Shown piece after piece: positions 23,737-33,559 of a stretch of DNA of 64,000 bases. The translations under genes and the position numbers were made by a program. The DNA is taken from positions 66,765,906 through 66,829,905 of the forward strand of contig NC_134707.1 in the NCBI RefSeq assembly GCF_043290135.1, written 5' to 3'. Numbering within the stretch: the first letter of the stretch is position 1; every line of letters starts with the position of its first letter. Source of the DNA: Rhipicephalus microplus. Its lineage: Eukaryota; Arthropoda; Arachnida; Ixodida; Ixodidae. Below the pieces are notes generated by a model. The model had not been told where the DNA came from and made no database searches. It was given only the letters and a program-made list of their open reading frames with translations.

Positions 23737-25918
23737 TCCGGATAATACACAGTGCCGTTGCGTGGAAAATGATCAACACAAGTTCTTTAGGCAACAATAT
23801 ATGCATTCTAAGAATGGAGACATAGATTAAAAATGCACCAACAAGTCATGTTGAGATTCTATTGTTTGATCCAGATAATGCATTTATTCGGTGCTATGAA
23901 TGTAGACGAGAGGTTCTGTCTTATGTTTAATGCATTTGCATTACTTGAATTGACGCTTTGCATTACGATATCACAGCTTGTGCTCGCATCCTAACTGAGA
24001 ATGCCCGTGATGCAAGATGTTCAACATGGTTAGTTTTTTCGATGTTTCTACCACAGTGGGCCCAGACGTTTACGTTCAGAACAAATACCATTTTGGTTTA
24101 GGTGATGCACACTCAGTGAAGCATAGAAGTACAAAAATCTAACAGCTGTGATGAAGCGTCAAGGTTCTTTGTGTTGTAGCTTTCCACAAACGAACGCAAT
24201 TCTGGAGGTATTATCTTATTCGGCTCTGTAAATATTCTTACAACATTCATTAGGCGTAACCGTTTCTAAATAAAGCCCCGCAGAACCATAAGATATATCT
24301 GTATTTGCTTCAAGATATCCAAAACAGCTGAAGACTATACTCATCCACTGAAAGTTTGAATCATAAGGTAATAGTTTTTCTTCTACACACCTTCTTTAAT
24401 AACCCCATTTTATTGAACAATTCCTAACATATGCGGTTTTATTGTATTCGAATATGTACTATGCATTACTATCAGCTCCGACAAACAATTCACTCGACTT
24501 ATGCTTTTATCCTGCTTAAGCTTCTGGGATGAGATTAGGAAAGACTGCTGCACAGATTCTAATTGGTTCTTGCAAATACACGGTGGTACTTTTCTATAAT
24601 TGGTTGAAAAACAAAACCCTACTAGTGGTCCGTAGGACACATACTATTGTATGTGTGCTCTCTCTCTGTCATTATCGCGGCACTAAAGCCAGTTACAATA
24701 ATTTTCTGCTCACCAAGACAGCCGACTTTACTCGGTGAGGTAGCTTTTCACTGCTTGAGAATATGTAGACCAAGCCTAACGCCCCATTAAATACCTTTGT
24801 ATCATCGCAACATTTGTAACACCGCTTTAAACTGACACCACCTTTTTTCATTATATGTTATTTTTCGACTATACCAGTACACTTTAAAGCACCAATGTAG
24901 GGGTTGGAAAATTCGCTCACAAAACACTTCTCGGGAGAATGATACTAACTTGAAATGTTTCGAGAATAAATACAGCAACAATACTACTCGGTACTATGGA
25001 GTATTTTTTTGCTTGAATTTAGGAGGTATTGTTAGAAATTTAGAAAGAAAGGACCATATCATCAATGACAACATGCAAGAATCAAAGCACCTACTATCTG
25101 ATTTATAAAAAACGTCGAAACCGGGATGGGTGGCATCCTACAAAGTAAAGACAGCCTAGCGTCAGTTGGCTAGCCCGAAGACCCGCATCTAACTTCAATA
25201 CGTTTTGCATTCCCTCCAAGATTATCTGTGCTTTCATTTTTTGGTCGTCATTGAGTTAGAATCTAGCTCTGATTGGCTGTTGGCAGGATTGACATAAGGT
25301 AAGCGATGCTGCCTATATATGCCTTCTCTCTTCCCAAATTAAGCACTTTTATAGAGTTATTTCTGGTGCTTGACACATCTTTCTCTATACGAAGTACGTT
25401 GGGCATAACAGCAATACTTATGCTCAGTTTCATATGTGATTGCGCTTTCTTTATTGTAAAGTGTGGGATCGGGCTGTTTGGTAATATATTACTAAGTTTG
25501 TAAGAGCGAAAAAATTTAGACAGTGAGCACAAGAGACTTCGACGAGTGCCTGATATCTTGCGTTAATTGTCTGAATTTTCGCGCGTAGAAGTTCAATAAT
25601 TCTTTATTGTAGCCAGGTGTATCATATAGCCGTCCAGAAGGAAATTCTAGCGCTACGGTGATGCCGGAAGCAAACAAAGATTGGCCAAGTAGAAAACGAA
25701 TTCATATTTCAGTTCAACATGGAGCCTCTACAATATCGAACGTCGTTAGGCTACGCAGATCAATAGCCATACTCACCTCTGCTCACAATTCATTTTATAG
25801 AGTCCGTATTACTGGCGTACAAACTCTTTTTGCGACGGGGGGGGGGGGGGGGGCTAGCCTACTTCAATCGTCAGCTGGGATGCACACACACGAATATATA
25901 TATATATTTATATATAGA
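23737..25918. other. Lipocalin intron 2, unassigned part
   Basis: AT-rich, no gene found. It ends in a run of G (about 25838-25853) and a short TA repeat directly beside the Penelope-like element. Confidence 0.55.
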
Positions 25919-26127
25919 GAGAGTGAGAGGGAACTAGAAAAAGCCAAAAAAAGAGAAAAAAAGGGGGAGAAAAAAGACGAAAAAAAGAAAAAAAAAGAAA
26001 GAAAGTAAAAAAGAGGAAGAACCACTGTGAACACTGAGAACGAAGCCAACTGTCCGTCTACATCCCCATACGGTTCAAATGACGTGCTGTTCAGGTCTTG
26101 ACGTGTGTCGGGCACCCAAGATTGTCG
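25919..26127 (-). repeat. Left pseudo-LTR of Penelope element
   Basis: Inverted relative to 27373-27580. It contains the purine-rich block (GGGGGAGAAAAAAGACGAAAA), GAAGAACCACTGTG, CGAAGCCAACTGTC, GTGCTGTTCAG and TTGACGTGTGTCGG in the same order, with scattered differences. It lies downstream of the ORF in the sense orientation. Confidence 0.9.
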
Positions 26128-26400
26128 CCGTGGTGCCAGGAGGGTCCGTGACGGCGTGCGTAAAGAAAGGGGTATCCCCGTAATGGGTCGTTCGGCTGGC
26201 GGCGGGTGGCGTGCGTAAAGGAAAGGTTTCTCGTTAATGGGTCGGTCGGCTATCTACCTTCAATCTTCGTCTGTTTCCCTTCAATGGTCATGAAGTGGTA
26301 GGCGAACGTAAACACTTTATATGTGCATGTGAAAAAAAAAACACAAGAAAGGACAGTGTACACGTACGAGTCAGTCAGAAAAAAGCATGGTCTCCAGCTA

Positions 26401-27396
26401 TCAATCTTTGTCACCAATTTTCTCCTGGCTTACTTCTCGGAGGCAGTTGAGTTTTCCGGGGTCCTCGTTGATGCCGGCTACTAATGTACGAAATTTGAAA
26501 TTAAAATATGCCTCACGCTGTTCGCGCTCGCGTCTGTTTGAGAAACCGGACTGCAAAAGAGTTACGCTGATATTTTCAAAACTGTGGTTTGGCAGGCGCA
26601 GATGTCTAGATAAAGTTAGCTTCGGCAGTGAAGTGGCGCGGTACCGGTGATTATTGAACCGCAGCCGAAATGGCGTGTCTGTTTGGCCGATATATTCTTG
26701 TCCGCAGAAGTTGCAATGTAGCATGTATATTACATTACTGGAGTCACAATTAAGGCTTTCAGTTATGCAGAATTTGAAATCCGAGAAGTTCGCTTTGGAT
26801 TCGCGTGTTGTGACCATCTGTGGGCATACCTTGCATCGAGCTTTTCCGCAGGGATGGCACCCTGATTGAATTTTGGGGGTGTTTGTTTTTGCTCTGACAA
26901 GAATGTCCTTCAGATATTTATCCCGGCGGTACACCACGTGAGGTGGCTTCGCGAAAATAGAAGTTAGTCGTTTGCTTTGCCTGATTATGTTAAAATGGCG
27001 GGAAAGTATGTGTTTGATTCGTGGCGCTGATGAGGAGTAAGTTAGTACAAGGTTCGTTTGGGAAGTCGTTTTAGATACTCTGTTTGGTCCCTTAATTATA
27101 TCATTCTTGTTCACGTTGCGAGCACGTAGTATGGCATCGTCAATAATGTCTTCCGGATAATTTTGTTTCAATAAGGAATGCTTTGGGTGTTCCGCGTGTC
27201 TGTCGAATTCCCGCATATCGGTGCATATTCTTCGGTACCTGTAGGCCTGAGAATATGGGATACCCGTTTTGCAATGCTTTGGGTGGCTGCTGTTGAAATG
27301 TAGGTACATTTGACGGTCTGTAGGCTTTTTGTAAAGGTTTGTTGACAAGCGGTCAACAAACCTTGGGTGGCCCGACAATCTTGGGTGGCCCGACAC
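26401..27396 (-). CDS. Penelope RT C-terminus plus GIY-YIG endonuclease (partial)
   Basis: A 331-codon frame with homology starting near residue 18. The N-terminus (STNLYKKPTDRQMYLHF, SSHPKHCKTGIPYSQAYR) is the conserved end of the Penelope RT. Then follows a Cys-rich box CHPCGKARCKVC, then the GIY-YIG domain: VIYMLHCNFCGQEYIGQT with downstream Arg (FRLRFNNHR) and, towards the end, an acidic residue in a REQREAYF helix. The palm and catalytic RT motifs are absent because the copy is truncated at the junction with the inverted repeat near 27350. The remaining frame is intact to its stop at 26401-26403, so the insertion is fairly young. It would nick the target DNA and prime reverse transcription. 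Confidence 0.93.
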   Translation of the reverse strand: MSGHPRLSGHPRFVDRLSTNLYKKPTDRQMYLHFNSSHPKHCKTGIPYSQAYRYRRICTDMREFDRHAEHPKHSLLKQNYPEDIIDDAILRARNVNKNDIIKGPNRVSKTTSQTNLVLTYSSSAPRIKHILSRHFNIIRQSKRLTSIFAKPPHVVYRRDKYLKDILVRAKTNTPKIQSGCHPCGKARCKVCPQMVTTRESKANFSDFKFCITESLNCDSSNVIYMLHCNFCGQEYIGQTDTPFRLRFNNHRYRATSLPKLTLSRHLRLPNHSFENISVTLLQSGFSNRREREQREAYFNFKFRTLVAGINEDPGKLNCLREVSQEKIGDKD

Positions 27397-27580
27397 ACGT
27401 CAAGAACTGAACAGCACGTGATATGAACCGCATGTGGATGTAGACTGACAGTTGGCTTCGTTCTCAGTGTTGACAGTGGTTCTTCCTCTTTTCTACTTTC
27501 TTTCTTTTCTTTCTTTTTTTCGTCTTTTTTCTCCCCCTTTTTTCCTTTTTTTCCTTTTTCTAGTTCCCTCTCACTCTCGC
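27373..27580 (+). repeat. Right pseudo-LTR of Penelope element
   Basis: Inverted copy of 25919-26127. At its inner edge a short motif (CTTGGGTGGCCCGACA) is present twice in tandem (about 27362-27395), next to the truncated RT. Confidence 0.9.
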
Positions 27581-27647
27581 AAACGTCTTTCAAAGCGAGA
27601 GGGACGCGGCAGCAACGAAGTTTGGAACCTCATGTCAGTATAACTCA

Positions 27648-27687
27648 TCCCCTGATGATGGGAGGACCCCTCCCGAAACTGTTGGGA
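27648..27687 (+). ncRNA. Hammerhead-ribozyme-like motif (type I, minimal)
   Basis: The core box CTGATGA lies at 27652-27658. A 6-bp stem II follows (GGGAGG 27660-27665 pairing with CCTCCC 27669-27674, loop ACC), then GAAA at 27675-27678. Stem I can form from TCCC (27648-27651) and GGGA (27684-27687). GTT at 27681-27683 supplies the NUH cleavage site, and helix III would be only 2 bp, as in the minimal dimer-acting hammerheads reported from Penelope-like elements. One extra T (27659) separates the core box from stem II. It sits just outside the right pseudo-LTR and is antisense to the ORF, as expected for an inverted repeat copy. Confidence 0.75.
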
Positions 27688-27782
27688 AATAAATATATTT
27701 ATCCTTGTTGACAACACTCCCGTTGTGCCATATCCCATACCTTCATGAAGACTAACTAGCCCATTGAATTATTACTCCCACT

Positions 27783-27784
<2 letters not shown>

Positions 27785-27863
<79 letters not shown>

Positions 27864-27869
27864 TATATA
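27785..27869. repeat. (AT)n microsatellite
   Basis: About 38 AT units with one interruption, directly abutting the 5' LTR of the next element, which appears to have inserted into it. Confidence 0.95.
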
Positions 27870-27954
27870 TGCAACGTAAGAAGGTAGCGATGGTTAGGAG
27901 ATAGAATAAACATGGTGTATGAGCCAGGCCACGTCTCCCATTCATCATAGCGTC
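27870..27954 (+). repeat. 5' LTR of gag-only element
   Basis: TGCAACGTAAGAAGGTAGCG... to ...CATAGCGTC, matching 29641-29725 at all but a handful of positions. It contains AATAAA (27905-27910). Confidence 0.88.
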
Positions 27955-28087
27955 GCACGAGTCGACAGGATGAAGACCTGGCCGCCGCTCGTCAGCCACA
28001 CATCATTTACGAAGCCGCCGGCAATACGCCTCAACTGAATATCGACCACAGAAGAGGTGATCTCAGGCGCAAGCAGTTATCGGCATC

Positions 28088-28684
28088 ATGGCAGAACCAT
28101 CGACAGACCTTCCCATCCCCAAGTACACTGGAGCAGCGGACGATGGACTCGTGCAGGACTGGTTGAACCTGTTCGAGCTCCACGCTACCGCTGCATCATG
28201 GTCGGAACGGAAGATGGTCGCCAACTTTACCGACTACGTTTCTGGTGAGGCCTTCAAATTCTACCTCACCCACAATTTTCAAAACGACGAGTCATGGGAA
28301 AAGATCAAACAAGAAATGATCCTTTGGTTTAAAGAATACGATGACGACTACGACGAAGACTTGCTTGTAACCCACCATCCACAGACAACCGCACTCGGTC
28401 GTCACAGTCAAAAGCAGCCTTCGCGCATTGACCAACCTCCTGCTTTTCTGCCGCATGGATCTTCAGTCGCTCACAACGCTCACCTAGTGTCTCATGTGTT
28501 CACTATGGTCAAAATAGAGTGGAGATGCTCCGAGCATACTCAGCCAATTCCAGGGTCTGCCTTCCATATTCATGCATCAGAACAGTCAACCTCCAAATTT
28601 GCGCAGACAAAAAAACCAATCTCAAGCAAATTCCGTCCAAATCAAACGTTTGTCAGTGTCGCCGTCGATTTCCTAGCCACCTAA
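28088..28684 (+). CDS. Gag-like protein of the short-LTR element
   Basis: ATG at 28088 opens a 198-codon frame. The first 80 residues look like a retrotransposon capsid N-terminal domain: IPKYTGAADDGLVQDWLNLF, then WSERKMVANFTDYVSGEAF and a WEKIKQEMILWF helix. This resembles the pattern of conserved Trp and hydrophobic helices in Ty3/gypsy Gag. An acidic patch (EYDDDYDED) follows, after which the sequence becomes low in recognisable structure, so the frame may be shifted or degenerate beyond about residue 100. No zinc knuckle is seen. The 950 bases between 28685 and the 3' LTR hold no recognisable pol domain. Confidence 0.65.
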   Translation: MAEPSTDLPIPKYTGAADDGLVQDWLNLFELHATAASWSERKMVANFTDYVSGEAFKFYLTHNFQNDESWEKIKQEMILWFKEYDDDYDEDLLVTHHPQTTALGRHSQKQPSRIDQPPAFLPHGSSVAHNAHLVSHVFTMVKIEWRCSEHTQPIPGSAFHIHASEQSTSKFAQTKKPISSKFRPNQTFVSVAVDFLAT

Positions 28685-29640
28685 GAGTCCAACGAACACA
28701 GGTGGCTCAGAAGAATCAACTCTCAAGCACTGCCTTGTACCAGAAGCGACTATTAAGAACGGCGTTGCAAGAGCCTCCAAAGACCTCACTGTCTCTTCTA
28801 GTGCACCACCTTCATTTTCTTTCGAGAATTACGACAACCCAACGACTACCAACTATCTACTAGTCACATCAACTATTAAGAAAAAGCAGGCTCGAGTTAC
28901 TAGAGAAGTACCACCTCATAAGATTTCGCAACATCAGCAGTGCCATCAAGAACTCAAAGAACTCCGGAATATGGCAGCTACATCAAGCACAACGACGAAC
29001 TCAAATGAGATCACGAGCATATTTGTGACTTAAGGATGGTCGTCAGAAACGACACCAACTAAAGGAAACACCACGTCAACATCTGAGCCATATTCGTAAA
29101 AGGAAACGTCAAGGAAGTCTTCTGTACGAGATATCAACGCTTCATGTAAAATCCTACCAATGGAGTTACCACCTTAAAAAACCACGAAAGAGACTGAACG
29201 TCACCATTTGCAAATTTCAGATACACAGACATCGTATCATCAACTTTGGTTACCGCAAACGCAAGCTTAATGCCATGGTTCTGTCCAGCCACGACAAAGA
29301 ATACAACACCCACGACAGAAAACTCGGTGCCTACCTTCAAACTCTACAAGGACGTCCCGCCTTGTTGGTTCTTTGCAGCTGCTGAAGCAGCGTCTTGGTC
29401 AGTGCAGTTGTGCAGGACGTGGTCATCTTCCCCAGAACGCCACAGCCAGCCTCGTCCCCCCGAGTTCTCTTAGATATGACCGCACTGCTTCCCTCTGCTG
29501 TAGATTTTTTGTGCGAGTTAAGGAACTCCCCTCTGAAACAGAACTATGGTGCATTTTGACATTTTTCGCTCGCTTTAACACCCGTTTCTGTTGTTTTGTT
29601 AAGTGTTAGACAAGACTTCTTCTGGGGGGAGGGGGAATCC

Positions 29641-29725
29641 TGTAACATAAGAAGGTAGCGATGGTTAGAAGATAGAATAAACATGGCGTATGAGCCAGGC
29701 CACGTCTCCCATTCATTATAGCGTC
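29641..29725 (+). repeat. 3' LTR of gag-only element
   Basis: TGTAACATAAGAAGG... to ...TTATAGCGTC, beginning five bases after the purine tract. It is followed by CCTG and a TA repeat. Confidence 0.88.
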
Positions 29726-29741
29726 CTGTATATATATATAT

Positions 29742-29821
29742 AGGACGCTATAATAAATGGGAGACGTGGCCTGGCTCATACACCATGTTTATTCTATCTT
29801 CTAACCATCGCTACCTTCTTT
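29742..29821 (-). repeat. Inverted solo copy of the same LTR
   Basis: About 79 bases are the reverse complement of 29649-29727, almost without change, separated from the 3' LTR only by a TA repeat of about 15 bases. The pair would fold into a long, nearly perfect hairpin. The outer end runs into another TA repeat. Confidence 0.92.
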
Positions 29822-30591
29822 TATATATATCAGGAAAGAGAACTTTATTGACGCGCTCGTACTCTGATATGAATTTGGGCCCACAAATAACTACTTAAGC
29901 ATCGAAAACGATCGTTTAGCTCATCGGCTCACAAGAGCTTCGACAGAGCAGCGGTAATGATCTATCCTATAAAAAACTAGTTTTACGGAAGCAGCAAATA
30001 CTTTGTACTTTGACTGGTTCATAAAGAGTTCGTTCGTTCCAATTCGTAACTGCATCAAAATGTCACACGAAAATAAAAGCATGAAAAATGACGCAATATT
30101 ATAGGGCCCCTGTTCAGCGCTTGCCTACAGAACAAGACGCAAAAGCATTGATTAGGTGACCCACCCCACAAAGCGCCTAGAAGAAAATTTATCCGAGCGG
30201 GATTGTTGGAAAAATCTTACTGTGTTTTAACATTGCCTCGTAACATTTCCAATCAAGCGTAAGAAGATAATGGAGTGATTATTGCTGTGATGGAAACAGT
30301 TTGCCTTACTTCCTGGTTTCCCCAGCGTGCAGCCGAGAAGAAGGTGGCTCAGCACCCCTGCCCCCCCACCCTGTCACTGTCAAAAGTTAGGTTACACAAT
30401 CCCCTCAAACATTTTCTTTTTTGGTTGGTAAGGGGGCGGGGGGGGGCTTGCGTTTCTTTCCTGGCCACGGCTGATGCGCCGATGGTAAGTATATACTTCT
30501 GCACTCGAACTACTCTCCAATCCTCTATTTCCTAACATTGCTGCTACCTGTTCCGCATTATACGTGTGTGCGGACGCACTTTAGAAGTCAC

Positions 30592-30730
30592 GTCGTTATC
30601 GGTAACGCGTTACTTTTTAGGTAACTTACTAACATACTCATTACAATTTCGGAACTGTAACTTGTAGCGTACTGCCTGCCGTTAACATTTTTTGGTAACA
30701 TGACGTGCCAGGTTACTCGTTACTTTTTCA
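30592..30730. repeat. GTAAC/GTTAC motif-rich repeat, copy 1
   Basis: Dense short palindromic pieces: GGTAACGCGTTACTTTTTAGG, GGTAACTTACTAAC, GGTTACTCGTTACTTTTTC. The same style recurs at 32318-32425. Confidence 0.6.
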
Positions 30731-32317
30731 TTTCAAAGAAGGTACATTCCCGATATTAGCCCTGAAAAATTGTTTTGATGCAGCGTCGGACCGCTGTCGC
30801 TTAACTGACATTGACAAGTAAAGCGTGGACGGAGTGTAGTTTGAGAAACTTCAGGGGTGGGGGCATCTTTAGCTGGCACCGATTCCCTGCGCGGACATAA
30901 GACAGTATAGAGCACTGTGGCTCGTCTTGTAACAGCTGGCTACCCTAAGACGTTGCTGATTGCTGTCGCTGAAAGCACCTACAGAGCTCAGGGCCATGTA
31001 CCACGGGCTGCAAATTATGACGTACAGGTAAGCATGGGCAGATTTGAAACAGTCGAAGTCATTTCTAACAAGATTCAGCTTTCTCAGTGCACACAGCTTT
31101 AAAAGATAGGCTGACGCGTTGGTGTGCATGCGGTTTTTTCGGCCCCTCACAATTTGGCTTCGTTCTCACAGAGAATCAGTCCGTTCACGAGACACGATGT
31201 TGGATGCCAGGTAAGGCATCGTCGTTGATTTCTGGAATTTGTGCGTGGAGGAGGGAGATAGTCTACAGAAATTCTCTTTCGTGTTGAGCCTGCCACATCG
31301 GCTGGAAAGGCAGGTGTTCCATAACTCTATTCCGAGAGCACAACAATAATGCTCGGAACAACACCGACAGATTTCTGGCTATTCATTGTTATAGCTGCGG
31401 CTGCCACCCTGTGCTCGACAGCACCACAATTTTCTACCGGCACAGAGCCGATAGCCTGTTTTTGTTCAGAAAGGAAGCGATCCTTCTCTCCATGAAAAAT
31501 GTTTCATAGACCATTTTTTACTGCGGAGGCGCAGATAGATGACGAAGCGCTTTTGAACCTCAATCTGTCTCGTCACACGAAAGTTGTCGATGGTATGCCA
31601 AACCTTCTTGCCGACTGCATGATGAACATGCAATTTGTTGGCATGCTCAACTTAGCCTGTGAAGCAATGGCAGACTGCGTTCTCGTTAACGTTTCTAGTT
31701 AGAAAGCTCCCGAAGGAGCGAGGCTGATCTCGAACACTTTCACATAAACGCCTCCAATTTTCGCGGTAAGTAAACCGGTTAAAATGAACGAGAAATTATT
31801 GTGCACACACATACTCCCAGTCAAACAGGCCATTAAAACATTCCTTTACTTCTACAAACTTGGCGCATTTTTTTGGCCAGGAGAAGCAGCTAAAATAATT
31901 GCCGTAAACTTTTTGAAAGTCCAGTAATGCGTCCTTAGCGGAGAGCGTTTATCCTTACGATAATAGTTAACTCGACTAGTTTGTGAAAATATATAAGGTG
32001 TTGATAATTGAACCTCATATTGTGGATTAGGTGATGTTAAGACAAAGAGCTTCACTATGTGCTAGAGTTCAAAGATATCGCATGCAACTATAGAGGCGAC
32101 TAACTATAAGCTCTATGACATTGATAAGGCTCAGTGCATGATCAGGTTCAGTGCATAAGGTATAGTTAAATCAACATTTCAGATAATATCGCTGTTTGGC
32201 TTAGAAGCATTGTGTGAAAAATAACTGTGAGCTTTAAAATATACTTACTGAAAGTTCCGGCAGCAAAAAAGAAAAATGATTGATATATATTGTTGCTGAG
32301 TACCAGCAGAGGTAAAG

Positions 32318-32425
32318 TTCGTTACTTTTTGTTGGTAACTGTAACGGTAACGCGTTACAGTTTTTTGTTGGTAACGTAGGGCGGTAACCTGCTACTTTTA
32401 TATTGGTGTAACGAGAAACGTGTTT
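32318..32425. repeat. GTAAC/GTTAC motif-rich repeat, copy 2
   Basis: CGTTACTTTTTGTTGGTAAC, GGTAACGCGTTACAG, TTGGTAACGTAGG and GGTAACCTGCTAC follow each other. It shares the GGTAACGCGTTAC core with copy 1. Confidence 0.6.
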
Positions 32426-32717
32426 GTATACAAGATTACTTAAGCAAGGTATGGTACCGATTACGTTCGCATTAGGCAAAAAATGTTTTCAAGATTTTCT
32501 GTCAAGTCTTTGAGTTTATTTTGTATTGATCTCTCGTACAAGCGGAAAAAAATGATATCATTGACGTTGGTCAACGTGTCATTGTTACCGACTCCTAAAC
32601 TTCTCCTCCCATGCAAAGGTGTGTGGCCCTGTCGGCTGAATTTATTGAAATTTTTTAGGACTTCGGTGGCTATTTTACTTTTATATTACCTGCCCCCCCC
32701 CCCCCCCCCACAGTGAT

Positions 32718-32935
32718 CTATTGGGGAAAGTACTTGACTGCTGACCCGCAGGTCGCGGTTTCTAACTTGGCTCAACGGCGGCATTTTCAAAGAAGGCGAA
32801 GTTGCTGTATGCCTATGTGTTCACCCTTTGGTGCTCGTAAAAAACTCCACGTTGTGGATATTTCCCGAGATTTTCACTATGGGGTCTCTCATACTCATAT
32901 GGTGGTTTCAACGCATTATTCTCCCCATATCTTCT
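32718..32935 (+). mobile_element. SINE family 2, diverged copy
   Basis: Starts with ACTTGACTGCTGACCCGCAGG (remnant of the tRNA-like head). It continues with body blocks matching 18001-18245 in the opposite orientation, including TCACTATGGGGTCTCTCATA and CATATGGTGGTTTCAACG. Confidence 0.75.
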
Positions 32936-33382
32936 ATATTGCTACACAATTTCTTATTTTACCTTTCGTTTTCTTTCGGTTTTCATCCGCAAGGTCTACG
33001 AATGCTCAGCCTATACAGCGCTCAATTCTTCGAGAAGGTTCGCGATCTCTGTATATTGGTATGTTAAGATTGCGGAAAAGCACGAACACTAGAGATTTAT
33101 TTAGCATTTATGCGAATGCCAGTGATAGGCTTGGAATTTTCACCGGCATATGTAAAAGCAGCGGCGCGCTTCGCCGCTTGTCAGTTTATCGACGGCTAAC
33201 GCTCTGTTCGCCTTTATTAGTGCCAGTGCGCGGCTGTCATCTAACTTCCTATTTATCACCCACATGTATGGCCGAATAAACAGTTTCATCAAAACATCGA
33301 CGTTGCTATATTCGTTCGTGTGACGACCACGTGACAATATTGCGTCGATTTTTTGCATATCAATTAAGCAAGAAATTTGTAC

Positions 33383-33559
33383 CTACTAAATTGCATCAGC
33401 ATCATTCATAAACATAAACCATGCGTCAACGCTCTTCTCGTTCTCATTGAAGCTGTCAAGTCCAGCATACAGACATCTGAAGTTATTCCCCCACACTGGG
33501 TCATTCTTATAGGTCGCTTTTACCATGTCGTAAACATTCTCAGCACTATTTTTGAGATG
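33383..33559 (-). pseudogene. Lipocalin exon 2, ending in two stop codons
   Basis: The acceptor TTCTGTTTCAG precedes 33559 and the donor GTACAA follows 33383. The 177 nt (59 codons, phase 0 to 0) code a helix and first strands: NVYDMVKATYKNDPVWG, a Cys in NNFRCLYAG, and NENEKSVDAWFMFMNDADA. The last two codons before the donor are TAG TAG. No alternative GT donor just upstream removes them, so translation would end after about 95 residues, before the ligand-binding barrel is complete. Confidence 0.85.

Larger units (their letters stand above)
25919..27700 (-). mobile_element. Penelope-like retroelement, 5'-truncated, inverted terminal repeats
   Basis: The minus-strand ORF carries the RT C-terminus and a GIY-YIG endonuclease, the signature of Penelope-like elements. 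It is bracketed by two inverted copies of a 208-bp sequence (25919-26127 and 27373-27580) that share a polypurine stretch and a CGACACACGTCAAG-type inner end. Family knowledge: Penelope copies are often flanked by such pseudo-LTRs in direct or inverted orientation, and the pseudo-LTRs carry hammerhead ribozymes. Here the right copy continues outward into a hammerhead-like motif, while the left copy stops at a TA microsatellite. It lies inside intron 2 of the lipocalin gene. Confidence 0.92.
27870..29725 (+). mobile_element. Gag-only short-LTR retrotransposon (TR-GAG/TRIM-like)
   Basis: Two 85-bp direct repeats (27870-27954 and 29641-29725) bracket 1.69 kb of internal sequence. The internal part has a Gag-like ORF near its 5' end and a purine tract (GGGGGGAGGGGGA, about 29624-29636) just before the 3' repeat. 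These are the marks of an LTR retrotransposon, but no protease, RT, RNase H or integrase is visible. It would be non-autonomous, relying on a partner element. The AT repeats on both sides suggest insertion into a microsatellite, which hides the target duplication. I could not place a convincing primer binding site. Confidence 0.78.
29831..32717. other. Intron 2, rest: no gene, repeat debris
   Basis: No supported gene. An open + strand frame at 31499-31702 and a donor-like GTAAGC near 31028 have no recognisable product. Poly-pyrimidine and poly-G runs occur at about 30358-30370 and 30430-30445, and a C run at about 32693-32710. Confidence 0.45.

Noticed and set aside
31499..31702. Plus-strand ORF with fairly protein-like composition
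   Set aside because: No recognised motif, no start or splice context; it may be an old transposon relic but cannot be named.
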